From Lacticaseibacillus jixianensis (GTDB taxonomy: Bacteria; Bacillota; Bacilli; Lactobacillales; Lactobacillaceae), in contig NZ_RHOJ01000018.1 in the NCBI RefSeq assembly GCF_003946485.1, positions 1 to 44,506 of the forward strand: 44,506 bases of DNA, given 5' to 3'. The notes below the pieces were generated by a model. It was given only the letters and a program-made list of their open reading frames with translations. It had not been told where the DNA came from and made no database searches. This document shows positions 7,605-14,929 of the stretch, one piece after another (the stretch's first letter is position 1; each line of letters begins with the position of its first letter). The position numbers and the translations under genes are program-made.

Positions 7605-9587
7605 ATGATGAAATTCTTTAAATCACACAAAACGCCGGCAGCTTTTGCCGAACCGGAAGAGGAATCGGATTTGAAGCAGCCGGCAAGTGCCAGCAGCGCA
7701 GCAACTGCGCCAGCTGACTCGGCGGCGGCAACCACGGCGACTGAAGCGACAGCGGCTAAGTCAACTGCGGCCGAGTCTGCGGCCGCAGCGGTCACCGATA
7801 CCCCGCTTGCGGAATCCGCAGCCACAAACGCGGACGCCACCCCCAGCGATGACGTCGTGGTGCTGAAGGGCGAAAAGGCGGCCGATCCCGAGCAGGCGCA
7901 GATCACCGCCGCCGAGAACACCCTCACCCGGTTGACGAAGGAGTACAACAAGGCGCGCACCCGGCTGCAAACCAACCTGTTCGCGAAGCAAAGCAAGCTG
8001 AACAGCGAGCTCGCCGCGGAACAGAAGGCACTGGCGGCCCTCGACGACGCCAAGCCGGGCAAGGAAAAGGCGCTCAAGCAGCTCCAGGCAAGCGATGACA
8101 GTGCGTTCACCGATAAAATGACGGCGCTAAACGGTAAGGCGGCCAAGCTGGCGGCCAGCATCAAGGAGCAGCAAGCGGCCCTGAGCCAGGTGGAAGACGG
8201 CATCGCCGAAACCAAGCAGGCCGTCGCTGAGCTCAAGCAGCAAAGCACGCGCCTGGACGACAACGAGCAGGCCATTTCCGAGAAGCTCCACGCCGAAACC
8301 GACCCGATGAAGCTGGTCGACCTGGCCGATGCTAACCGGCAGAAGCTGTCGGAGATCCAGCTGCAGCGCGAGAAGATCGCCAAGCAGACTGCGGACCACG
8401 AGGCGAAGTTGACCGACTTGAAGCAGGCGCAAAAGACCCAGACAACGGCGCTGGAGGACCTGGAAAGCCAGCAGGGCGCGATCAAAGACGAAATCGCCAG
8501 CCTAAAGCACAACGCCGAGCTCGCCAAAACCGACCAGACCAAGCAGATCAAGGCCCTGGAGGCCGCACTCAAGGCGAACGCGGAGGACCGCGCCAAGGCG
8601 CAGACCCGCATTGCCGCGCTGGAGGACCAGCTGGAAATGCTGGGTGCGCAGATCCAGCAGTGGCTGGGCACCGCGCACCAAGTCGCCGCCCTTTCCACCA
8701 AGGCCGGCAAGTTCGTGATCGCGCTGGACTCCTTCCTGCCGGCGCACGCCGACACCGTGGTCGCGGTGACCAAGCGGCTGCTGGCGGCCGGGGTGCCGAG
8801 TGTGGGCGTTTATTCCAGCTTTTTCGACATTAACTTAGCCGGCGAGATGGAAGCCTGGGCCTACCAGAACGGGATCGAGCAAGACCGCATCGAGATCGTC
8901 AACGCGCTGTACGCCCTGCAGAGCAACACCGATAAGCCGGGCAAGCCGGTCACCCTGCCGAAGGACATCAAGGCCAGCTCGTTTGACCAGGAGACCTGGG
9001 TGCAAACCGTCGAACTGGCTGATGGCAGCTGGACGCTTGAGGTGAAGTACCAGCCGGCCGACGAGGACACCATCCAGGAGATCGGCTACGTGCAAAACGG
9101 CACCCTGACCAAGCGCAGCTTCTTCAACCAGGACGGCATTTTGTCCGCGAACGCCAACTTCGTCAACGGGATGATCCAAAGCGAGGAGTACTTCCGCCAG
9201 GACGGCATCATGGTCCTGCGCGTCACCTACGATCAGGGCAAACAGCTGGCCATTGAAATGTTTGACGAGGCCGGCCTGCTGCAGCGGACCTTCCCTGACA
9301 CCGAAGCGCTCAGCAACTGGTGGCTGAAGACGAACTTCCCCGACGACGCCCGGCTGATCGGCAGCCTGGGCGACGACCACTTCAGCGCGATGGTCCAAGC
9401 CACCGGCATCCAGGCGCTGCCGTACGTCGCCGCCGAGCACACCGCGTTTGCGCCGCTTACTGGCACCGCGTTTATCGCCCAGTCGCAGGCCAACGTGCGG
9501 GCCCTCAGCGCCGCCGCGGGCAAGGACATCCAGGTCCTGCTGCTGGACCGCCAGAACCTCCCGCTCAGCCTGGCCACGCCAGAATAA
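7605..9587 (+). CDS. Cytoplasmic coiled-coil protein with a glycosyltransferase-associated C-terminal domain
   Basis: The protein has 660 residues. The ATG at 7605 is chosen for GGAGG at 7592-7596. There is no signal peptide or membrane segment. Residues about 15-85 are Ala/Thr/Ser-rich. Residues about 85-345 are heptad-rich, charged and almost proline-free, a long coiled coil. The C-terminal 290 residues contain repeats of the form xxxFxQDGxLxxxxxFxNG (SFFNQDGILSANANFVNG, EEYFRQDGIMVLRVTYDQG, EMFDEAGLLQRTF). These resemble the beta-strand repeats before the GT-B domain in GtfA/GtfB/TagE-like glycosyltransferases. The catalytic glycosyltransferase domain itself is not apparent. A role in glycosylating or escorting surface proteins is a guess from this resemblance. 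A terminator follows directly, so the gene is probably monocistronic. Confidence 0.7.
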   Translation: MMKFFKSHKTPAAFAEPEEESDLKQPASASSAATAPADSAAATTATEATAAKSTAAESAAAAVTDTPLAESAATNADATPSDDVVVLKGEKAADPEQAQITAAENTLTRLTKEYNKARTRLQTNLFAKQSKLNSELAAEQKALAALDDAKPGKEKALKQLQASDDSAFTDKMTALNGKAAKLAASIKEQQAALSQVEDGIAETKQAVAELKQQSTRLDDNEQAISEKLHAETDPMKLVDLADANRQKLSEIQLQREKIAKQTADHEAKLTDLKQAQKTQTTALEDLESQQGAIKDEIASLKHNAELAKTDQTKQIKALEAALKANAEDRAKAQTRIAALEDQLEMLGAQIQQWLGTAHQVAALSTKAGKFVIALDSFLPAHADTVVAVTKRLLAAGVPSVGVYSSFFDINLAGEMEAWAYQNGIEQDRIEIVNALYALQSNTDKPGKPVTLPKDIKASSFDQETWVQTVELADGSWTLEVKYQPADEDTIQEIGYVQNGTLTKRSFFNQDGILSANANFVNGMIQSEEYFRQDGIMVLRVTYDQGKQLAIEMFDEAGLLQRTFPDTEALSNWWLKTNFPDDARLIGSLGDDHFSAMVQATGIQALPYVAAEHTAFAPLTGTAFIAQSQANVRALSAAAGKDIQVLLLDRQNLPLSLATPE

Positions 9588-9616
9588 TCCACATCATTTA
9601 GTTTCAAACTCCCCCG

Positions 9617-9646
9617 CCTCACCGGCTGCTGCCGGTGAGGTTTTTT
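9617..9646 (+). terminator. Rho-independent terminator
   Basis: CCTCACCGGC (9617-9626), loop TGCT, and GCCGGTGAGG (9631-9640) form a perfect 10-bp stem followed by six T (9641-9646). It closes the coiled-coil gene. Confidence 0.93.
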
Positions 9647-9650
9647 GTAT

Positions 9651-9771
9651 AAGGTGTGCAGAGTTCGCGCACTTAGGGGGACAGCTAGCCTAGCCACCAG
9701 CATTGCCGCCGTACTTTGGCGGCGAGGCTGGTGGCGTAGCTGGATGCTCCCCCGTTGCGAACTCGGAACCC
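9651..9771 (+). repeat. Hairpin repeat unit A (121 nt)
   Basis: First unit of a four-unit array. From the outside in: AAGGTGTGCAG, stem 1 AGTTCGC/GCGAACT, internal loop GCACTTA versus GTT, stem 2 GGGGGA/TCCCCC, the conserved stem with TAGCCTAG on the left and GTAGCT on the right, stem 4 GCCACCAGC/GCTGGTGGC, internal loop ATT versus GAG, stem 5 GCCGCC/GGCGGC, and apical loop GTACTTT. The 3' tail is CGGAACCC. No coding potential is seen. Confidence 0.9.
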
Positions 9772-9779
9772 GATTGCGT

Positions 9780-9946
9780 AAGGTGTGCAGAGTTCGCGCA
9801 CTTAGCCCGACAGCTAGCCTAGCTCTAGTCATTGTCGGCGCTTTTTGCCGACGATGGCTTGAGCGTAGCTGCTGCCGCATGTCAGCTTGTACGCGCTGTG
9901 CGCTACAAGCTGATCAAGCTGCTCGGGCGTTGCGAACTCGAAACCC
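9780..9946 (+). repeat. Hairpin repeat unit B (167 nt, with 46-nt insertion)
   Basis: Same plan as the 121-nt form: stem 1 AGTTCGC/GCGAACT, stem 2 GCCCGA/TCGGGC, stem 5 GTCGGC/GCCGAC. The segment between GTAGCT and stem 2 (9871-9922) is 52 nt instead of 6. The extra 46 nt carry their own hairpin, CAGCTTGTA (9883-9891) with TACAAGCTG (9904-9912). An 8-nt spacer separates unit B from unit A. Confidence 0.9.
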
Positions 9947-9954
9947 AATTGCGT

Positions 9955-10121
9955 AAGGTGTGCAGAGTTCGCTCACTTAGTGGGATGGCTAGCCTAGCTC
10001 GCGGCATTGCCGCCGAACTTTGGCGGCGAGGCAGTGGGCGTAGCTGCTGCCGCATGTCAGCTTGTACGCGCTGTGCGCTACAAGCTGATCAAGCTGCTCG
10101 GGCGTTGCGAACTCGAAACCC
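9955..10121 (+). repeat. Hairpin repeat unit C (167 nt)
   Basis: Stem 1 AGTTCGC/GCGAACT and stem 5 GCCGCC/GGCGGC are intact, with apical loop GAACTTT. Stem 2 is mismatched (left GTGGGA, right TCGGGC). The right part, including the 46-nt insertion, matches unit B, so the unit looks chimeric. The unit starts 175 nt after unit B. Confidence 0.9.
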
Positions 10122-10129
10122 AATTGCGT

Positions 10130-10296
10130 AAGGTGTGCAGAGTTCGCTCACTTAGTGGGATGGCTAGCCTAGCTCGCGGCATTGCCGCCGAACTTTGGCG
10201 GCGAGGCAGTGGGCGTAGCTGCTGCCGCATGTCAGCTTGTACGCGCTGTGCGCTACAAGCTGATCAAGCTGCTCGGGCGTTGCGAACTCGAAACCC
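10130..10296 (+). repeat. Hairpin repeat unit D (167 nt), identical to unit C
   Basis: Appears identical to unit C over its whole length, with a 175-nt period including the 8-nt spacer AATTGCGT. This indicates a very recent tandem duplication. It ends 10 nt before the terminator of the downstream minus-strand permease operon. Confidence 0.9.
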
Positions 10297-10305
10297 AATT
10301 ACACT

Positions 10306-10340
10306 AAAAGCGCGCCGCCCGAGGTGTGGGCAGCGCGCGC
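10306..10340 (-). terminator. Terminator of the permease operon
   Basis: On the minus strand GCGCGC and GCCC pair with GGGC and GCGCGC around a short loop. The stem is followed by TTTT (AAAA at 10306-10309 on the plus strand). It lies just past the stop codon at 10352. Confidence 0.8.
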
Positions 10341-10351
10341 TAATCAAGAAC

Positions 10352-11710
10352 CTATTTTCCGCTTGGATGCGGCCCCTGCCGCCTGGCCGCAATGGTCAGC
10401 GCGGCCAGCAGCAGCAGCGCCGCCGAAGTGGCGATCGCCGTGTCGCGGCTGAAGAACATGACGACGAACACGAACGCCAAAAACGCGAGCACGTACCAGT
10501 CGCCAAGTGGGAACAGCGGCGCGGCGAACAAGCCCGGTGCCGGGTGGCGGCGCTTGTACCGCAGGTGGGCAACGATGATCATCGTCCAGACGAACAGGAA
10601 GCACACAGTCGCGACGCTGGACACCAGCGTGAACACAGAGGCCGGCAGCACCACGTTCAGGGCGATGGCAACGGCGATCACGATGCTGCTGAGCGTCAGT
10701 CCGCGCACCGGCACCTGCCGGCGGGACAGCTTGGCCAGCTTCGCCAAACGCGGCTGCTGCAGGCTGAGCTCAAACAGCAGGCGCCCGGCGCTGTAGATGC
10801 AGGCCATGCAGGCCGAGGCCGCCGCGGTCAGCACGACAAAGTTGACGATGCTGGCGGCGCCGGGAATGTTCAGGCTGGCGAACACCTGCACGAACGGCGA
10901 GCCGCTGGCCGACACCTTGTTCCAGGGAAAAATGCTCATGAGCACGACCAGCGCGCCGACGTACAGCGCGATGACCATCACCGGCAGCGAGTTCAAGACG
11001 CGCGGCAGGGTGCGCTGAGGGTCGTGGGCCTCGGCCGCGGTGAGCCCGACCTGCTCGATGCTAGTGAACGAGAACGCCACCATTTGAAACGCCAGCATGA
11101 AGCCCCACCAGCCTTTGGGGAGCAGCCCGCCGTGGGCCGTCAGGTTGGCCAGGCTCGCCGCGCCGGCACTGGTCGCGCTGTGGCCGAAGATCATCCCCGC
11201 GCCGATCACGATCAGCGCCGCAATGGCGACCACCTTGATCATCGAAAACCAGAACTCCAGCTCGCCAAACGACGCGACCGACGTCAGGTTCACGGCCAAC
11301 AGCAGCACCAGCGCCACCAGCGCCGGCAGCCACTGCGGCAGGCTCGGCCACCAGAAGCGGATGTACACCCCGATCGCCGTCACCTGCGCCATGGCGATGG
11401 CCACCCAGCAGAACCAGTACGTCCAGCCGGTGACAAACGCCGCGCGCGGGCCGAGGTGGTGGCGGATCAGATCCAGAAACGAGCGGTCGCCGTCGTCGGC
11501 CAGCAGCAGTTCACCCAGCGCCCGCAGCAGGAAGAAGCACATCACCCCGGCCAGCAGGTACGCAAAAATCAACGCCGGGCCGGCGACGTGGATCGATTGC
11601 CCGGCGCCGAGAAACAGGCCGGTGCCGATGGTGCCGCCGATCGCCAGCAGCTGAATATGCCTTGCCGACAGGTTCCTGGCAAGTTCATCTTGGGGGGTGG
11701 GGTCAGTCAT
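10352..11710 (-). CDS. Amino acid permease, APC superfamily (AAT family), second copy
   Basis: A 452-residue integral membrane protein with about 12 hydrophobic segments. The N-terminal motif IQLLAIGGTIGTGLFLGAGQ is the substrate-binding TM1 signature of AAT-family amino acid:proton symporters (GTIGTGLF). The length is normal for the family. It is paralogous to the upstream gene and overlaps it by 8 bp (ATG within the end of the first frame), so translation is probably coupled. Family members import alanine, glycine, D-serine, GABA, asparagine and similar substrates. The substrate here cannot be decided from sequence. The last 15 residues are short and basic, unlike those of the first copy. 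Confidence 0.9.
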   Translation of the reverse strand: MTDPTPQDELARNLSARHIQLLAIGGTIGTGLFLGAGQSIHVAGPALIFAYLLAGVMCFFLLRALGELLLADDGDRSFLDLIRHHLGPRAAFVTGWTYWFCWVAIAMAQVTAIGVYIRFWWPSLPQWLPALVALVLLLAVNLTSVASFGELEFWFSMIKVVAIAALIVIGAGMIFGHSATSAGAASLANLTAHGGLLPKGWWGFMLAFQMVAFSFTSIEQVGLTAAEAHDPQRTLPRVLNSLPVMVIALYVGALVVLMSIFPWNKVSASGSPFVQVFASLNIPGAASIVNFVVLTAAASACMACIYSAGRLLFELSLQQPRLAKLAKLSRRQVPVRGLTLSSIVIAVAIALNVVLPASVFTLVSSVATVCFLFVWTMIIVAHLRYKRRHPAPGLFAAPLFPLGDWYVLAFLAFVFVVMFFSRDTAIATSAALLLLAALTIAARRQGPHPSGK

Positions 11711-13076
11711 GCAAACTTCCTTCCTGAAGGCGGCGATCGTGCCACCAGCGGCCGAGGCTGAGCGCGATCAGCCACGCGGCAGCCAGCAGCGCCGGGATCG
11801 CCGTCGTTTTTGCCATAAGCATGATGATAGCAACCCCAGCGAAGAACAGCAAGACCAAATAATCACCCACCGGGTAAAACGGGGCCACGTAGCCCGTCGC
11901 GTGGGGGTGCAACCGGCGGTATTTCAGGTGGGCCAACATGATCATCCCCCACACAAACAGAAAACTCGTGGTCGCCACACTGGAGATCAGGGTGAACACC
12001 GCGCTGGGCAGCACCATGTTCAGCAGCACCGCAATGGCGATAAGCAGCGTCGACCCCAGGATCGCGTTGGCCGGGACCTGGCGCCGCGACAGCCGGCCGA
12101 ACGGCTTGAGCAGCGGGTTAGGCGTGTCGATCGTGAGTGAGAACAGCATCCGCCCGGTGGTGAACAGACTGGAATTGCAGGCCGACGCCGCCGCGGTGAG
12201 GACGACGAAGTTGATGATGTCCGCCGCGGCCCGAATGCCGACGTTGCTGAAGACTTGCACGAACGGGCTGGAATTCGGCGACACGGCCGACCACGGGTAG
12301 ATGCACATGATGACGGCCAAGGCGCCCAGGTAGAACAGGATCACCCGCAGCGGCAGCTCGTTGATGGCCTCGGGGATCACCTTTTTCGGATCAGCGGTTT
12401 CCCCCGCCGTCATGCCGACCATTTCGATGCCGGCGAAGCTGAACGTCACCATCTGAAACGACGCCAGAAACCCGCGCAGCCCCTTGGGGAAAAAACCGCC
12501 GTTCGCCGTCAGGTTGGCCAGGCTGGCGTGGCCGCTGGCCGTCGGGTAGTGCGTCGCGATCATCCAAATGCCGATCAGGATCAGCCCGATGATCGCGCCG
12601 ACCTTGATCAGCGCGAACCAGAACTCGGTCTCGCCGAACAAGCCGACCGAGATCAGGTTCAGCAGCAGCAGGATCACCAGTGCCACCAGCCCCGGCAGCC
12701 ACTGCGGCAGGTTCGGCAGCCAGAAGCGAATGTACATCCCGATCGCCGTGACCTCGGCCATCGCGATGGCCAGCCAGCACAGCCAGTAGGTCCAGCCCAC
12801 CACAAAGCCGGCCCGCGCGCCCAGGTAGCGCTTGATGAAATCGACAAAGGAGTGCTGGGTCAGGTCCGACATCAACAGCTCCCCCATCGCCCGCATCATT
12901 AAGAAGCACACCAGCCCGGCGATCAGGTACGCCACCAGGATGGACGGGCCGGCGACGTGAATGGACTGGCCCGCGCCCAGAAACAGGCCCGTGCCGATGG
13001 TGCCGCCGATGGCGATGAGTTGCACGTGGCGCCCCTTGAGGCTGCGCGCGAGTTTTGGTTGTGGTTCGACTGCCAT
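11703..13076 (-). CDS. Amino acid permease, APC superfamily (AAT family), first copy
   Basis: A 457-residue, 12-segment permease. VQLIAIGGTIGTGLFLGAGQ at residues 18-37 matches the TM1 signature, and TYWLCWLAIAMAEVTAIGMY follows at TM3. The start at 13076 has GGAGG 7 nt upstream and a near-consensus promoter. It is strongly similar to the downstream gene throughout (for example FVVLTAAASAC and LSRRQVPA are shared), so the pair arose by tandem duplication. The two may have diverged in substrate. It acts in the cytoplasmic membrane in amino acid uptake; the specific substrate is unknown. Confidence 0.9.
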   Translation of the reverse strand: MAVEPQPKLARSLKGRHVQLIAIGGTIGTGLFLGAGQSIHVAGPSILVAYLIAGLVCFLMMRAMGELLMSDLTQHSFVDFIKRYLGARAGFVVGWTYWLCWLAIAMAEVTAIGMYIRFWLPNLPQWLPGLVALVILLLLNLISVGLFGETEFWFALIKVGAIIGLILIGIWMIATHYPTASGHASLANLTANGGFFPKGLRGFLASFQMVTFSFAGIEMVGMTAGETADPKKVIPEAINELPLRVILFYLGALAVIMCIYPWSAVSPNSSPFVQVFSNVGIRAAADIINFVVLTAAASACNSSLFTTGRMLFSLTIDTPNPLLKPFGRLSRRQVPANAILGSTLLIAIAVLLNMVLPSAVFTLISSVATTSFLFVWGMIMLAHLKYRRLHPHATGYVAPFYPVGDYLVLLFFAGVAIIMLMAKTTAIPALLAAAWLIALSLGRWWHDRRLQEGSLHD

Positions 13077-13102
13077 GAATTTTCCTCCAAGCTAATGGTT
13101 CC

Positions 13103-13131
13103 ATTGTAACGGCGCAGCGGCGCGGGTTCAA
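13103..13131 (-). promoter_or_regulatory. Promoter of the permease pair
   Basis: TTGAAC (13126-13131) and TACAAT (13103-13108) are separated by exactly 17 nt on the minus strand. They lie about 27 bp upstream of the first permease start codon. Confidence 0.75.
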
Positions 13132-13154
13132 AGGGCCAAACGCCGCGGCCAGCC

Positions 13155-13190
13155 AAAAACCGCGCCCTCAATGCCATGAGGACGCGGTTT
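13155..13190 (-). terminator. Terminator after the small membrane protein gene
   Basis: AAACCGCG/CGCGGTTT and CTCA/TGAG form an interrupted stem. On the minus strand it ends in TTTTT, 33 nt past the stop codon at 13224. Confidence 0.8.
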
Positions 13191-13223
13191 GAATCACCTA
13201 AGTAAAGTTTGCATGAAATCATT

Positions 13224-13682
13224 TCATCGGTCGATGATGACCCGTGCCGGAGCGGTTTGCTTCACCAAAAAGGCCTTGAGGGTGGCCGGCGCCGCCTTGA
13301 AGCGCAGCCGCGCCACCGTCACGCTGCCGACCATCGCGGCAAGCTCGGTCAGCCCGTCCGGCAGGGTGGTCAAATGCAGCGCCGTGAGCGTGTTCAGCCC
13401 GCGCGGCGCCCCGATGCGGGCGATCAGCTGCTGGCGCGTGAGGCCGTTGCGCCAGAACCCAAACAGCCCGAGCATCCCCGTGATGAAAAAGCCGCTGACG
13501 GCGTCGTCCAGGCTGCGGCTGGTGATGACGGTGAACACGCCGATCATCGCGGCCGCCGCCCAGTAGAACCACTGCCAGAAGCGGTGCGGCCGCGCGGTGA
13601 ACACCAGCCGGACCCGCACGGTGATCAGAATGGCCAACGCCACCGCGAAGACGGCCAGGTAGAGATAACTAAATAGTGACAT
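13224..13682 (-). CDS. Small membrane protein of unknown function
   Basis: A 152-residue protein, taking the ATG at 13682 (AAGGGG 8 nt upstream) over a start six codons earlier. Two hydrophobic helices lie at about residues 1-22 and 36-54, with a possible third around 65-75. The C-terminal half is soluble (LTRQQLIARIGAPRGLNTLT onward) and looks like a small alpha/beta domain. The gene follows the ackA terminator with no visible promoter of its own, so it probably depends on readthrough. I do not recognise the family. Confidence 0.65.
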   Translation of the reverse strand: MSLFSYLYLAVFAVALAILITVRVRLVFTARPHRFWQWFYWAAAAMIGVFTVITSRSLDDAVSGFFITGMLGLFGFWRNGLTRQQLIARIGAPRGLNTLTALHLTTLPDGLTELAAMVGSVTVARLRFKAAPATLKAFLVKQTAPARVIIDR

Positions 13683-13698
13683 ACGCGCCCCTTCTGCC

Positions 13699-13724
13699 AA
13701 AAAGCGGCCCCAGCGGCCGCTTTT
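13699..13724 (-). terminator. Terminator of ackA
   Basis: AAAAGCGGCC and GGCCGCTTTT form a perfect stem. On the minus strand the 3' side ends in TTTTT, immediately after the ackA stop codon. Confidence 0.9.
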
Positions 13725-13727
13725 GCG

Positions 13728-14918
13728 TTACTTGCCGAGCCGCACCACGTCGCGGGCGATCATCAGCTCTTCGTTCGTCGGCACCAGCAGCACCTTGACC
13801 TTGGAATCGTCGCTGGAGATCAGGCGCTCCTTGGCCATCACGTTGTTGCGCTCGTCGTCGATCTTGGCGCCAAAGACGCTCAGGCCGTCGATGATCCGCT
13901 TGCGCATCACGATGTCGCCTTCGCCCATGCCGGCCGTGAAGACCAGCGCGTCCACGCCGCCCATCTCGGCCACGTAGCCGGCCACGTACTTGATGATACG
14001 GTTGACGAAGATGTCGATCGCCAGCTGCGACTGCGGCCGCGTGCCGCGGGTCTTTTCCAGCTCGCGCATGTCAGGGGACAGCCCGGACAACGCGTAGATT
14101 CCGGACTCCTTGTTCAGGATGTCGATCATCTTTTCCGGGTCAGTGATGTGCAGTTTTTGCATCAGGAAGGCCACCAGCGAGGCGTCGATGTCCCCGCTGC
14201 GGGTGCTCATCGTCACCCCGGCCAGCGGTGTGAAGCCCATCGAGGTGTCAAAGGACTTGCCGTCTTTCTCCGCCGTGATCGACACGCCTGAGCCCAGGTG
14301 CATGGTGACCATGCGCAGGTCTTCCAGCGGCTTGCCCAAGAGTTCGGCCGCGCGGTGGGAGACGTAGCGGTGGCTGGTGCCGTGCGCGCCGTACTTGCGG
14401 GCGCCGAACTTCTCGTAGTACTCCGGCTTGATGGAGTACAGGTAGTTCATCTTCGGCATCGAGGTGTGGAACGACGTGTCGAACACGCCGACTTCCGGCA
14501 CCCCAGGCAGCAGCTTCATGAACGCCTTGATCCCTGCCGCCTCTGCCGGATTGTGCAGCGGTGCGTACTCGGCCAGCGCCTCAACTTCTTTCAGGGAGTC
14601 GGCATCCAGCTTCTCGGATTCCTTGAAGCGCTCGCCGCCGGCCACGATGCGGTGGCCGACGCCCTGGATCTCCTGGTAGTCGCTGATGATCTTCAGGTCC
14701 AGCAGCGCCTTCAGCAGCATGTCCACCGCCAGCTCGGCGGTTGGGATGTCCTGGTTGACGACGTACTTCTGCCCGTCCCCATACTTGACCTTGAACTCGG
14801 AGTTCGGCAGGCCCATGCGGTCCACCATTCCTTCGGCGATGACTTGCTCCGCCGGCATGTTGAACAGCTTCCACTTCAAAGTTGAGCTACCGGCATTGAT
14901 GGCTAGAATTTTTGGCAT
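13728..14918 (-). CDS. ackA: Acetate kinase
   Basis: A 396-residue protein of normal length. It interconverts acetyl phosphate + ADP with acetate + ATP, a main ATP-yielding step of lactic acid bacteria. The N-terminus KILAINAGSSTLKWKLF is the family signature. Also visible are GVGHRIVAGGE, FDTSFHTSMP, YGAHGTSHRYV, HLGSGVSI (nucleotide/phosphate binding) and FTAGMGEGD near the C-terminus. The start has a GGAGAG site. It lies 11 bp downstream of the ytxK-like methyltransferase gene, an arrangement also found in Bacillus, and is read from the same promoter. Confidence 0.97.
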   Translation of the reverse strand: MPKILAINAGSSTLKWKLFNMPAEQVIAEGMVDRMGLPNSEFKVKYGDGQKYVVNQDIPTAELAVDMLLKALLDLKIISDYQEIQGVGHRIVAGGERFKESEKLDADSLKEVEALAEYAPLHNPAEAAGIKAFMKLLPGVPEVGVFDTSFHTSMPKMNYLYSIKPEYYEKFGARKYGAHGTSHRYVSHRAAELLGKPLEDLRMVTMHLGSGVSITAEKDGKSFDTSMGFTPLAGVTMSTRSGDIDASLVAFLMQKLHITDPEKMIDILNKESGIYALSGLSPDMRELEKTRGTRPQSQLAIDIFVNRIIKYVAGYVAEMGGVDALVFTAGMGEGDIVMRKRIIDGLSVFGAKIDDERNNVMAKERLISSDDSKVKVLLVPTNEELMIARDVVRLGK

Positions 14919-14929
14919 TGATCTCTCTC

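Noticed and set aside
9651-10296. CRISPR array
   Set aside because: The repeated part is 121-167 nt and the spacers are only 8 nt and nearly identical; there are no cas genes.
9645-11761. Long plus-strand open frames across the repeats and the permease genes
   Set aside because: They arise from repeats and from the antisense of high-GC permease genes; composition is Arg/Gln/His-rich and no ribosome site fits.
13224-13700. Longer start (13700) of the small membrane protein
   Set aside because: It would begin inside the ackA terminator stem; the ATG at 13682 has AAGGGG upstream.
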